Below are positions 48,238 to 59,014 of a stretch of DNA of 64,000 bases, in pieces; positions within the stretch are counted from its first letter, which is position 1, and each line of letters opens with the position of its first letter. This DNA is from Hemileia vastatrix (taxonomy: Eukaryota > Basidiomycota > Pucciniomycetes > Pucciniales > Zaghouaniaceae). A program made the position numbers and the translations under genes. Location of the stretch: positions 26,747,317 to 26,811,316 of the forward strand of contig JASXTE010000011.1 in NCBI GenBank assembly GCA_030280995.1. The letters run 5' to 3'. The notes beneath the pieces are model-generated. The model saw only the letters and a program-made list of their open reading frames with translations, was not told where the DNA came from and ran no database searches.

Positions 48238-48575
48238 ATTGTAGGGAGGGACATAAGGGTATAAAAATATGTGTAAGGAAGAAATGTGTGAAAAATAAGT
48301 GTAAGAAAAATATTTTTCAACCATGGGAAATTTCGTTTTTTATTTTTTCTCAAAAAAATGATCTTTTGTTTTCATTTTTTCATTTTTTTATTTTATTTTC
48401 TGTTTTTTTACCTTTTTTTATTTTTTATTTTTTAAAAAATAAACTCTTATGTTTGCAAATGATTTTTCTTAAACTTAATTTTCTTGCACTTACTTTTCTT
48501 CCATTTATTTTTCTGACCTTATGTTCCTTTCTAAAATATCCCTGTCAGTGATATCTTACTTGGTGCATAGTGCTT

Positions 48576-48720
48576 GTTTGTTCCAAAATTTGAAAAGGTT
48601 AGATACAGTTGAAGGCCTCAAATCAAAAATATCACAGATTCACCAATTTGGAACATCCAACTTGAATAAAACAACAATTTGCCACTTTTTCTCAGATGAA
48701 AGCTCATTATTTTTTTCACA
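48576..48720 (-). pseudogene. Tc1-type transposase, N-terminal helix-turn-helix part
   Basis: The minus strand reads SSEKKWQIVVLFKLDVPNW, a stop, ICDIFDLRPSTVSNLFKFWNK, which is the DNA-binding helix-turn-helix of Tc1-like transposases. It ends at the CTT duplication of the MITE, and the reading continues across it at 43581. The part is short and has a stop. Confidence 0.7.
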
Positions 48721-48740
48721 ACCTCTTGAAATCTAAAGAA

Positions 48741-49026
48741 AAAAAATTATATATAAGAAAGGAAAGGAGGAAAACAAGAAAAATAAGATACATTGGTTGT
48801 GTTATTAAGGAAAAAAAAATTATGATTTTTGTGTGGTCATTAAAATGACTGTGAGAGCACAGTTGAGGCGTGCAATATGCAAATTTCAAAAATTTTAGTT
48901 ACATAAGTGGAGGGGAGGGGGTAAATAATTTTATTTTTGCAAATTTTATATTTAATTATTTTTGTTTGAAATTTCCTTTTATGGAGACATTCTATAATTT
49001 CTGGGATATCTAATGATATGTATTTC
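48741..49026. other. Short AT-rich spacer between Tc1 and copia elements
   Basis: Contains A-rich runs and a G-rich GAGGGGAGGGGG at about 48911-48922. No feature is supportable; the missing Tc1 end may be here but was not found. Confidence 0.4.
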
Positions 49027-49334
49027 TGTAATTTAGGGTACTTAATATTCTTAGTGATTACTTATTAAGTACATAGTTTTAGTATTTAACCCATGGTACA
49101 GCTGAAGCATCTAACTCTGGTTCAATCTGGATGAAGTGCTGACACTACTACCATAAGTAAGTATTTCAATATGTGGTTCACTCCAGAAAAAGTGCTGACA
49201 CTGCTACAATAGGTTATTGGTTGTCCCTGATTTGTTACTAGCAGTAATTTTAATCTTGTATTTTCCCAGATCTAACTGTGTTCCCTGAGATTGTCTCTCA
49301 TTAAATATGACTCATCATTGCACTCAATTAATTC
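49027..49334 (+). repeat. Copia 5' LTR
   Basis: From 49027 it shares about 70 bp with the 3' LTR (AGGGTACTTAATATTCTTAG, TACATAGTTTTAGTATTTAACC, ATGGTACAGC) before the 3' copy is interrupted. The end is placed before TTGGCACATATCAAC at about 49335, a possible primer site, and is approximate. It has an internal repeat of a GAAGTGCTGACACTACTAC-like phrase at 49133 and 49189. Confidence 0.65.
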
Positions 49335-49368
49335 TTGGCACATATCAACTACTCCAGGCATTTAATTC

Positions 49369-50760
49369 ATGCCTTCCAACCTAAAAACTTCCAATTCCTT
49401 TCAATCTAGATCCAAACTCCAAAGCAACAAACCTACTCTTACTAGGGAACTTAAGAACCTAGATATTCCTCCACAATTCTCAAAAAAACAAAATCTACCA
49501 CACATGACCACTGACGGTCTTGCTCTTTCTCAGGCTTGTTCTCCCCCACCAACACATCTCCATTCAACCCTTCATCCCCTATTACTTCCTCCAGCGGCAA
49601 AAATGCTTGCCCTTTCTTTGATACTCCTGACCCTTATCAAACAAACCCATCTGTGCCTAAATTAACACTTTCTTCAATACTTGCAGCCACTATGTCTTTT
49701 CACCCTGAACCTGAGAATCCTGTTTCTGAGTATAAGGGAAAAGACTGTGGTGCAGTTATTGACAATATACTATCCCAGGTTAAGCATACCTCAAAGCTTA
49801 AAACCAACAGTTCCAATTGGCAGACTTAGTACAAATGTATTAACCTCTTCATGCAAAGGCATGTTTGGTTGACAAAATATATGACAGATCCTAGTTCCAT
49901 CAGTACTGCCGTCCATGCTTTTGAAGATGAAATGTGTTGGAATATCATCTATTTCACAATTGAAGAAAAATTACAGGGATTTTTTGATGTCAGAACCACG
50001 TGCTTCCATGCCTACAGTGTTCTTTCTTCAAAATTTGAGATGGTTACTTGCACTTTGAGAATGACCCTCTTCAAAAATCTTCTGGCCATCAATACGACAT
50101 CCTTTACTGATGCTGTATCCCATGCTGATAATATCAAAAGTATTTTGGACACTCTGAAACAATTTGGTTTCAAAATGGGGTATGACAAACTGGGGTCATC
50201 TTTATCCAACTTCTCCTCCCATAATTTGTTTTGCATATATCAACCAAAAAAAAACAAGCACTTAGAATCACAAAAATATTTGGTTCAAGAATCCTTTGAG
50301 AACATGCTCAAGCTCTACAAAACACTGTTAAGAATGGGTCTACCCTGTTGATTGTCCAGTAAAATGCTTTGGAAGCCTCAATCAGAGGTGATGATATCTC
50401 AAAACTTGCTTTCAAAATAGGAAAAAACAACAGCTACAGACCTAGTAATAAACAACCAGATAATTCTTGCTGTTTATGCCACTCAACAGAATATTTCTGG
50501 AAAACATGCCCTTATTATGTGAATGGGTTGGCTTTCAATTCCAAAGTGTGGACTAGACACAAAGTTAGATTACAGCAAGCTAGAGCAGCTTTGGGAACAA
50601 TTAGATGTTCTATCCATGATCAAAAAGGGAAGGAACCCTCACCCAAAAGTAAACTTAGCAAAATAAATTCTTCAGCTCTAGATGTGCTCCCTACCTCTCT
50701 GGATGATCTTGACCTGGGAAGCAATGAATGGCTTAACATCTTGGATGCTGAGAGTTCCAA
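49369..50760 (+). pseudogene. Copia gag
   Basis: From the ATG at 49369 a Ser/Pro/Thr-rich leader is read, then capsid-type helices in the frame 49851-50351 (TKYMTDPSSISTAVHAFEDEMCWNIIYF) and, after a stop, a region with the zinc knuckle CCLCHSTEYFWKTC at about 50470, where the His reads Tyr. The frame changes about 49820 and stops at 50349. It would form the particle in active copia elements. Moderately decayed. Confidence 0.7.
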
Positions 50761-52344
50761 GGGAGTTTTTGATACAGGGGCAACAAATCATGTCACTGGA
50801 GATTTATTTTTTCTCACTAACTTTAGAAGACTTAAAAAATCTAATTTCAGTTAAAACAGCTACTGATCTTAATTCTTCTTTCATTATGGGATATGGAAAC
50901 CTCACAATTATAGGATGTGGAAAAATTTATTCACACTTAAAAATGTCTTTATTTGTGATAAAACTCATTCTAAATTAATTTCTCCTGTTGATATTCTTCA
51001 GAGCAATTAATGACAATCATGATTTCATTGTTACAAGAGAAAAAAATATTTTCTTAAATTCTCCCTTATTATCATCTGATTTTAAATGGACTATTGATCT
51101 AGTTTACCCTTGTAAATTAGACATTCATTCATTTGAAATAAATTTTTTTAACTCTTTGTCATCCGCTAGCCTGCCCACACCTTTTTTCCCAACTCCAACT
51201 GTGACAATTTCTTATCTGAAAGCTGTTACATATTCCAACATGGACTGGAATCGACACCTGTGTCACAAGAGAAGCAGAGTTCTCCAGCAGATTTTGAAGC
51301 TAGATTTATGCAAAGTTTCCCCCTTGACTGTTTCTTCCTGTATACTAAATTGCAATTTGTGTGTTTTATCTAAGAGAAAGCAACAAAATGCTTGCATTGC
51401 AAAGAAAAGAGATCATGGCTATATGGACCTAGCTGGCCCCTTGGTTGACATCACCAGTGAAGGAAAAATTTATGTGGCACCCTTCAGAGAATCATTCTAT
51501 ACTTATGGTGAAGTATTCATTTTAAAATGGAATCAGATGTCCTTGAAGTGTTTGTTGATTTTAATAGTAGACTCAAAAAATGTTTCTGGCAAAAATTAAA
51601 AATCCTCTGAACCAATAATGGAATGGAATAAATGAATCACAAATTCTCTGATTTCCTATCATCTGCAGGTATCCTACGTGAAAATTTGATGCCATACCAT
51701 CATGAGAAAAGTGGTGTTGCTGAGAGTTTTAATGAAACCATTGGTGAAATTGCTTGCACTATTCTTCTAGGATCCAACCTCCAACCTAACTTCTGGCCAC
51801 TAGCATACTTTTAGGCTTTGTATGTACATAACAGGCTACCCAATTTAGGTCTGACAAAGAGCACTTGTTATCAAATGATCTTTAAAAAAAAGCAGACCTA
51901 TCACCCATTAAAGTTATTAATCAGTGGGCTGACACTCATATCCCTACTGAAAAAAGAATGAAAATTCAACCCCATACTACATGTTGTCGTGTGGTAGGAT
52001 TCCTGAACAGAGGTAAGGTATGGATATTTTGGCACCCTGATACAAGTTCTTTTTTACAGACTGCTATGGCCAATTTTATCCCTGAAAGCCAAGGAAATGA
52101 TGAAAAAATCCTCTCTTCCCCTCTGCATGATTCACAAACTTCCAAAGCAACTTATCACTCATCCTTAATATTCTAAATTTTGGAAATTTCACTGTGGAAA
52201 AGAAAATTTCCAAAAAAAATACAATGGTCAAGTATATTACAAATAATGCAGTGGATTTATCTGACCAGATACCTTGCACCTATAAACAGGCAATGTGAAG
52301 TGCTGATGCCAAAAATTGGAAAATAGCTTTCAAAAATGAACTCA
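50761..52344 (+). pseudogene. Copia protease and integrase
   Basis: The protease motif FDTGATNHVTGD starts at about 50767. The pre-integrase region with DWNRHLCHKRSRVLQQILKL and CNLCVLSKRKQQ (51240-51375) provides the zinc-binding His/Cys, and GYMDLAGPLVDI starts the core. A stop at 51597 is followed by the second half (MNHKFSDFLSSAGI, MPYHHEKSGVAESFNETIGE), whose E is the third acid. Reading then degrades until element D is met at 52345-52349. The last codons before D (AFKNELNN) continue at 60854. Confidence 0.75.
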
Positions 52345-52349
52345 ATAAC

Positions 52350-53123
52350 TGTCACGCGCCACGTGACACTCGAGGCGAAATTAACTCAATAAATCAATAA
52401 TATCGAGTCCTACATCTATACTCGAAGCGCAGAAAGCAATTCTCCATAGCAACTGCGATTTTTCCTTTGTGTACTTACTATTTAACTGCGCTAGCCTAAA
52501 CTCTAAATCTAAATTAGTCAATCTCCCAATAGGGTACCTTAGTCCTTTTCAATAAGCGACGCACAGCGCTAGGATCAACGAAATAGTACAGTAGTAGTTT
52601 TTTCATTAAAGTTTTGTTAATTAATTAAAAAGGGGTATATTGAGCATGGACGGATATTTAGTGAAGAGGGTCTAAGTGTATGTTAGTAATGGTCAATGGA
52701 ATGGGAATACTGCGATGGAAGGGAGGTCAATGCGAGGAGGAACAAAGGATATAAAAGGAGTTGGGTATTTGGTTCGATATTCCTTAGAATTAAATTATAA
52801 TATTGTATTTACATTAATAGTGAAAAAACCTTAGAAGTTAAAACATTGTTATTGTATCTTTCTTTTACCTTCTCAATATTCATTTCTAAATCCTAAATCT
52901 TTGACTATTGAGTTTCCAACCCTTCGTGAGATTTTAAGAATTATTATTACCTTGGAACTAGTTTATAATTCTTCTCGAACAAACCTCGAACCTATAGCTA
53001 TTACTTCGAGTGACCTTCGAATAATTTCCTCGAATCATTCCTCTGTGCTTCGAAGAAGTTTCTAAATCCCTCATCTCACTTTCAGGAACATCCTCGACCT
53101 TGTGCGTAGGTCGTCCGGTGACA
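52350..53123 (+). repeat. Element D 5' LTR
   Basis: It starts TGTCAC and ends GTGACA, a 6-bp inverted terminal repeat. The first 19 bases, TGTCACG-CGCCA-CGTGACA, can form a hairpin of 7 bp. Compared with the 3' LTR it differs at 52457, 52557, 52926 and 53112; in each case this copy has CG and the other has CA or TG. A TATA box lies at 52750-52756. Confidence 0.95.
52750..52756 (+). promoter_or_regulatory. Element D LTR TATA box
   Basis: GGATATAAAAGGAG fits a TATA box. Transcription is predicted to start about 37 bases on, at or near G52787, because the 13 bases from there are exactly complementary to the primer site after the LTR. The 3' LTR has the same box at 60475-60481. Confidence 0.65.
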
Positions 53124-53124
53124 G

Positions 53125-53137
53125 TATAATTTAATTC
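53125..53137 (+). promoter_or_regulatory. Element D primer binding site, likely self-primed
   Basis: One base after the LTR, TATAATTTAATTC is the exact complement of GAATTAAATTATA at 52787-52799, just downstream of the TATA box. It lacks the TGG start of a tRNA site. In Tf1-type fungal elements the RNA 5' end pairs with the site next to the LTR and primes its own reverse transcription (established); the same layout here suggests this mechanism. Confidence 0.65.
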
Positions 53138-53196
53138 TCCGTAGTTCTCATTCTTTGCACTACTATGTCTTTTTTAGGTGCTTCTAAAAATTTTAA

Positions 53197-54384
53197 ATGG
53201 CACCTGTTCAACGCACTCCTCCTACGGGCGCTACTACTAGAGCTTGCGCTAGAGGCAGGCCAACAGCCACAAGGTCTGTTTCTCGCACTCACTCTTTGGA
53301 ACCACTCGACCTTAGGGAACGGCAACACTCAGTTCAATCTGTAGAAGACATTCCACAAGATTTTGAGGATTCTAGTGATGAAGAAGAAGGAGAGGATACA
53401 ATGCATGAGGCACCATCCGCCCCTGCCAATCACCCTTCTGGCCAATCCTCAGAACCGGGACCATCTAACTCTCTGGAAGATTTCATGAGACTTTTTATGA
53501 AAACCCTTTCGAATCCAACGTCTTCAGAGGGATCTAAGTTCAAAACTCCTTCTATGAAATCTCCTGACAAATTCGACGGAGATCACCCCAACAGATTGCG
53601 ACCCTTCTTGCAAACCTGCAAGCTACTGTTCCATAATGACCCTCGAACCTTTAACAGCGACCAATCAAAGGTTGTTTACGCTTCTTCATTCCTAGCCGGG
53701 AAAGCAGCAAGATGGTTCGAACCTTATCTACTCATGCTTTCTTCGACAGAAACCCACTTACTTATCAATAATTGGGAAAAGTTCGAAGACCAACTTTTTA
53801 CGTTGTTTGGGGATCCTAATGAAACGGACAACGCAGAAATTGAACTTGATTTTCTTCGCATGAGTGATAATGGTAAAGCCTCTGAATATATCTCGAACTT
53901 CATAGCACTTCAAACTCGAGTAGGTTGGAATGATGCTGCCCTTAAGTATCATTTCAAGAAAGGACTTCCTTCGAGGATTCTGGATCAATTAAATCTTCAC
54001 GGTCAGAAGATGACTACTTTAACGGATTTAATGGCTCAAACCCTCGAACTTGACGGCGTTTATCAAGGACGACTTCAACATCGTCGATATGCCAACAAAT
54101 CTCAAGGCCTAAATTTTAAATCGGGACCTTCTTCACACCCACAACCAAATCAATCCTCCTTGACTCAATCCAAACCCAATAAGGGAAAGGATAAAACTCG
54201 ACCAAAAGGCTCAACCCCAGGCGATATCAGCAAAGTACTGGATCCTAAAGGGGAAATTAAAGAAGCTGAGAGGAAGAGAAGAGCAGATAATGGGTTATGT
54301 ATGTATTGTGGGGGTAAGCACAAGTTGGAAGACTGTGTAAAGTTGAAGGAAAGAGAAGGTACTAGTTCGAAGTCAAAAAACTAG
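53197..54384 (+). CDS. gag: Element D gag polyprotein
   Basis: The 395-residue protein begins at an ATG in good context (A at -3, G at +4). It has a basic Arg/Thr-rich N-terminus, an acidic Ser/Glu tract (about residues 55-70), the capsid-type region SPDKFDGDHPNRLRPFL with AARWFEPYL, and a zinc knuckle CMYCGGKHKLEDC near residue 370 (spacing C-X2-C-X3-H-X4-C, one residue shorter than usual). It ends at TAG 54382-54384, directly on a -1 slippery heptamer. It would form the particle and package RNA. No lesions are seen. An earlier ATG at 53165 opens a 59-codon frame that overlaps the gag start out of frame. Confidence 0.9.
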   Translation: MAPVQRTPPTGATTRACARGRPTATRSVSRTHSLEPLDLRERQHSVQSVEDIPQDFEDSSDEEEGEDTMHEAPSAPANHPSGQSSEPGPSNSLEDFMRLFMKTLSNPTSSEGSKFKTPSMKSPDKFDGDHPNRLRPFLQTCKLLFHNDPRTFNSDQSKVVYASSFLAGKAARWFEPYLLMLSSTETHLLINNWEKFEDQLFTLFGDPNETDNAEIELDFLRMSDNGKASEYISNFIALQTRVGWNDAALKYHFKKGLPSRILDQLNLHGQKMTTLTDLMAQTLELDGVYQGRLQHRRYANKSQGLNFKSGPSSHPQPNQSSLTQSKPNKGKDKTRPKGSTPGDISKVLDPKGEIKEAERKRRADNGLCMYCGGKHKLEDCVKLKEREGTSSKSKN

Positions 54385-54417
54385 TAGATAGTTTACTTGT
54401 GTGCAAAGCAAACTATC
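54375..54417 (+). promoter_or_regulatory. Programmed -1 ribosomal frameshift signal
   Basis: The heptamer A AAA AAC (54375-54381) is in the gag phase required for -1 slippage and is followed at once by the TAG stop. Five bases later a stem-loop can form: GATAGTTT (54387-54394) with AAACTATC (54410-54417), extended by CTT with AAG inside one mismatch. Heptamer, 5-nt spacer and stem match the classical arrangement. The pol frame is -1 relative to gag and open from 54366. Confidence 0.85.
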
Positions 54418-57400
54418 TTATCTCTCCCAGTGCACAGAACCTCCATGTCTTAAGGACTGGAGTTGCCTTAAACCGCTTGAGATTCATTCTTTTTAAGGAG
54501 GATATCCCCTTCAGTTGTCTTATAGACTCTGGAGCTTCAATTTCTTTTGTTAGTTTATCTTTTGCCGAGAAGCTTCAACTAACATTTACAGATATCGATC
54601 GAACTCCCATCTATTTGGTCGAATCAGAGGAACCCAAATATTGGGTAAGTAAGAAAGTTTTATGGGTTTTCAACTTTCCGAATTTTCCCCCCTTTGAGTG
54701 GGAATTACCAGTCTTGGACGCCCCAAGGATGGACGATACCATTCTTGGCCATGACTTTTTAACGTATTGGAATCCCGAAATTGATTGGACCCGGGGATTG
54801 ATCACCCCACGCTCTAAGTATATTTCTGATTCTTTAATGCAGGTCAATAGGGAGTTAAACAACCCGCCTGACAACGTCCTGCTAGAGGACAAATCTCTGC
54901 CAGATGACTTGCAAGCATCTGTACCTTCTTTAAATGAGCAATTGGCTAACCCTTCTAGCTCGATGACTTCACTCGAAGAGGATTTAAATTGCCTCGAAGA
55001 AATCGAATTATGCTCTCTCAATACAGGTATCACCTCGACAGATTCTCTCAAAGATGAAGAGGATGACCAAATCAACGTTGAAGCCATTAAATCAACTCTA
55101 CCGGAAATCTACCACGATTTCCTCGATGTTTTCTCAATCCGCAAGGCCGATAAGTTACCACCTCATCGACCCTACGACCATCAAATAGAGTTAATAGGCC
55201 CAGTACCTCCGGCAGGTCCTGTCTATTCTCTATTGAAGGACGAATCTCAAGTTCTTCGAGACTACATTGCAGAGAATGTAGCCAAAGGTTTCATCAGAGC
55301 CAGTAAATCTCCAACCGGCTCCCCAGTCCTCTTTGTAAAAAAGAAGGACGGTAGTCTTAGGTTGTGTGTTGACTATAGACAGCTCAACACAGTCACAAAG
55401 AAAAATGCATATCCTGTTCCTCCTATGTCATTACTTCTTACCCTTTTCAATGGTGCTAATTTCTTTTCTAAAATTGATCTTAGAGGCGCTTACAATCTTA
55501 TTCGCATTGCGGAAGGTCATGAACCACTGACTGCAATGCGCACTAGATTTGGTAGTTTTGAATATTTAGTTATGCCTTTTGGATTATGTAACACACCTTC
55601 AACTTTTCAAACTTTTGTTAATGATATCTTTCAAGATGTTGTTGAACAATTTGTAGTCGTCTATTTAGATGATATTTTAATATTCTCGAAAACACTGGAT
55701 GAACATATTCATCATGTTCGACAGGTCCTAAATCGTCTTCGAGATCATGGTCTCTACGCCAAGCATAATAAATGCGAATTCCACCTCAAATCAATTGATT
55801 TTTTGGGGTTTACGTTGTCCACTGACGGTTTAGTCATGGATGACAAAAAAGTCCAGAAAATCCTGGAATGGCCTGAGCCCAAAAACATTAAATCACTCCA
55901 AGGATTTTTGGGTTTTGCAAACTTCTATAGAAGATTTATTAAAGATTACTCTAAAACTATTTCCAATCTTACTTCTCTTCTTAGAAAAGATATTCCTTTT
56001 GTTTTTACTTCTACAGCGCGAAAGGAATTCGAAGCACTAAAAACGGCGTTCACCACAGCCCCAATTCTTCGGCATTTTGATCCTTCGGCCTCGACAATAG
56101 TTGAGACAGATGCGAGCGATTATGCTATTGCAGGGGTCATCTCCCAATTAAATCCTGAAACAAATTTGTTTCATCCTGTTGCTTTTGAGTCACGCAAACT
56201 CATAGCCGCGGAATTAAATTATGAAATTCATGACAAAGAGCTTTTAGCTATTATCCATTGTCTTAAAAAATGGCGTTCTTTTCTTCTCAGCCTAGATAGT
56301 CCTTTTCAAATTTTAACTGATCACAATGCTTTGAAATACTTCATGTCTTCTAAAGTGTTAACCAGGCGTCAAGCCAGGTGGGCTGAACTTTTGTCTGAAT
56401 TTTCTTTCTCTATTTCCTATTGCCCAGGAAAAAACTGCATTGTCCCAGATATCTTGTCACGTCGGGACGACGTTTACCCACAGCGGGGGGACGCATTTGC
56501 TGACAAGAACCCAGCAAATGTGCAATCAATCTTCAACGAATCAATGTTAACAACTCATCAACTTAATTCGATGACAATTCAATCTTTTCAAAATCCACTA
56601 TCCAACATCCTCGAAGCTCAGTCGAAGGACGATTATTGTTTAGGGTTAAAAGACAAAATACTCTCAAAGCAAGGGGCCAAAAGATTTAGTATTGAATCAG
56701 TTCTATTAGTCTTCGAAGGTAGAGTAGTCATACCCGACAACAATGAGATAAAATTATGGATTTTCAATAGTCGACATGATTCTCCGTTAGCTGGTCATTT
56801 TGGGGTTGATAAAACCTACCAGTTAATAGCGAGGGATTTCTTCTGGCCAGGTATGACCAAGGAAATCAAGGCCTATATAAAAGCTTGTTACGAATGTAAT
56901 AGGAATAAGGCTCCCCGTCACCGGAAGCATGGGTTGCTTCAACCACTTCCTATTCCCTCTAAACCTTGGGAATCTTTATCGATGGATTTCATTTCTCAAC
57001 TTCCTATTTCTAATGATTTTGATGCTATATTAGTAATAGTAGATAGATTTTCAAAAATGTCTATTTTTGTTAAAACCACTACTACTGCTACAGCAGAAGA
57101 TTTGTCAAAATTGTTTCTAGAATATGTATTTTCTAAACACGGCTTACCAAATGACATTATTTCAGATAGAGGCTCATTGTTTGTATCCACATTCTGGACC
57201 CAACTGTGTCGACAACTCAATATCACGAGGAATCTCTCCACGGCCTATCACCCTGAAACCGATGGTCAAACAGAAAGAGTTAACCAAATCCTTGAACAAT
57301 ATCTTCGAATGTATGTCAGTTACCAACAAGACGATTGGACCACATGGTTACCATTGGCCGAATTTGCTTATAATAACTCGACTCATTCTTCGACATGACA

Positions 57401-58031
57401 ATCTCCCTTCGAAACCATTTATGGACGACATCCTCGATTCAACTCAATTCATGTAGGAGCTAATCATCCTGCAGAACATTATCTTCGAACTATATCACGA
57501 CTCCAAGAAGAACTTAAAACAAATTTGGAATCAGCGATTCGAAGATACAAGGAACAGGCCGACAAACATCGACAATCTGCTCCTTCCTTTAAACCAGGCG
57601 ACAAAGTATGGCTCGATGCACGAAACATCCGAACAAAAAGACCATCAAAGAAACTGGCTGAAAAGCGCTTGGGACCATTCGAAATCGACTCTGAAGTCTC
57701 TAAAACTGCATTTCGACTCAAGTTACCTCCTAAATGGCAGGCGATTCACCCTGTTTTCCATGTATCTCTCCTGGAACTGGCTCGAGAAATATACCCGGGC
57801 AAGAACCAACCCCCTCCGGAACCGGTCGAAGTAGAAGATCATCTAGAGTGGGAAGTAAGTCGTATCCTTGATTCAAGAATACGCAAGGGGAAACTTCAAT
57901 ACCTCGTGGAATGGGAAGGCTTCCTCAATGACTCAGACAAAACATCCTGGGAACCAGCCATCAATGTTTCCAATGCTCCTGAACTCCTAAAATCTTTTCA
58001 TTCGAAATATCCTTTAAAACCAAAACCTTAA
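54381..58031 (+). pseudogene. pol: Element D pol (protease, RT, RNase H, integrase, chromodomain) with one TGA
   Basis: Read in -1 frame from the slip site, it has 1216 residues. Order: aspartic protease (IDSGASISFVS), RT (LRLCVDYRQLN, SKIDLRGAYN, MPFGLCNTPSTF, VYLDDILIFSK), RNase H (ETDASDYAIAGV, ELLAIIHCLKKW, LTDHNALKYF), integrase (zinc region with AGHFGVDKT and CYECNRNK; acids in MDFI, ISDRG and TDGQTERVNQ), a linker with GDKVWLDARN, HPVFHVSLL, and a chromodomain (EVSRILDSRIRKGKLQYLVEWEGF, then SWEPA). All catalytic residues I can check are present. A single TGA at 57396-57398 cuts the integrase core after its third acid; it probably arose from CGA. After it the same frame runs to the natural stop. 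Confidence 0.92.
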
Positions 58032-59014
58032 AATTTCTTTATTTAAAATTTTCTTTTCTTTTCTTTCTTTCTTTAAAATCTAAAACACCTCTTAAATTTC
58101 TTAGCCTTGTTTTCTTTTTTTCTCTCTTCTTTTTCTTTCTTCTCCTTCTATAAATTTCCTCCAAAACCAACCAAAATAAAATCAAAATTAAAATTAAATA
58201 CAATAAAAAAAATAAAATAAAATAAAAATTAAAATTAAATAAAATTAAATTAAATTAAAATAAATTAAATAAAATAAAATAAAATAAAATAGAATAATAA
58301 AATAAAATAAAAAACTCAAAAATCTCTCTAAATATTTTCTTCTTTTCTTTTTTCAATTCTTTAAATACATTCTTTTCTTAAATTTAAAATTCTCTTCAAA
58401 ATTTTCTCTTTAAAAAATTTTTTTTATTCTCTCATTTAAAGACTTTCTTTTCTTCGAATCATCAAATCCTGTATGGCACGACCATTTCCTCGAACTTAAC
58501 TTCAACCCCTGAATCTCCCTATAATAATTCTTCGAAACAAATAAATCTTCTTTTCAAACTCTCTTAAATTCTACCCTTTGTTTTTTTTTCTTTTCTTTCT
58601 CCTCTTTTTTTTTAAACTAAAATTTCTTTAAAAAAAAAAAAAAAAAAAAAAATTTAAAAAAAAAAAAAAAAAAATCCTCAATTTAACAACTCATCTCAAT
58701 CACAAAACCGTTTCTTTTTCTCTCTCTTTTCTTACATAAAAGTTTTCCTTTTAAACACTAAAACTTCCTTCAATTAAAACAACCTTTTTTCTTTCTTTAA
58801 AATTCTTCTTTCAAATTCTAAAAATTTTTTTTAAAAACTTCTTTTTTCTTCTTTTTTTTTTTTCTCTTCTTTTTCTCTTTCTCAAATCTTGTAAAATTAA
58901 CAACATTCACCTACAATATAAAAAAAAAATAATACTAATAATAAAATAAAATAAAAATAAAATAAAACTAAAATACAATTTTTTCTTCTACTTCTTTCCA
59001 TCTCCTTTTCATTT
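58032..59014. other. AT-rich low-complexity spacer between pol and the antisense gene
   Basis: Pyrimidine-rich TTTCTTTCTT runs, an AAAATAAAATAAAAT-type repeat (58180-58310), a poly-A block (about 58630-58674, interrupted by TTT) and further CTTTTT runs. It separates two genes that face each other (pol on plus, antisense gene on minus) and would contain both 3' ends. Homopolymers make it a likely place of length variation or assembly error. Confidence 0.7.

Larger units (their letters stand above)
43585..48572. mobile_element. CACTA-type MITE copy 1 (390 bp without its own insertion)
   Basis: The left end reads (T)ACTACATACCAAGTAAG and the right end, reverse-complemented, CACTATGCACCAAGTAAG. 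CTT is duplicated at 43582-43584 and 48573-48575. It matches the intact copy at 62461-62889 on both sides of the nested 4.6-kb element. The terminal C of the left end has become T. It is non-coding. Confidence 0.85.
42361..48740 (-). mobile_element. Tc1-like transposon remnant 1, split by nested insertions
   Basis: On the right (plus) side TA is followed by CAGTGCCCTACCAATAGTC, close to the end of the second Tc1 copy at 63292 (TA then CAGCACCCTGCAAGAAGTC), so this is the terminal repeat. The transposase lies on the minus strand, interrupted by the CACTA-type MITE at 43585-48572. The far end, past 48740, could not be matched to the terminal repeat. Decay and missing catalytic residues mark it as dead. 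Confidence 0.7.
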
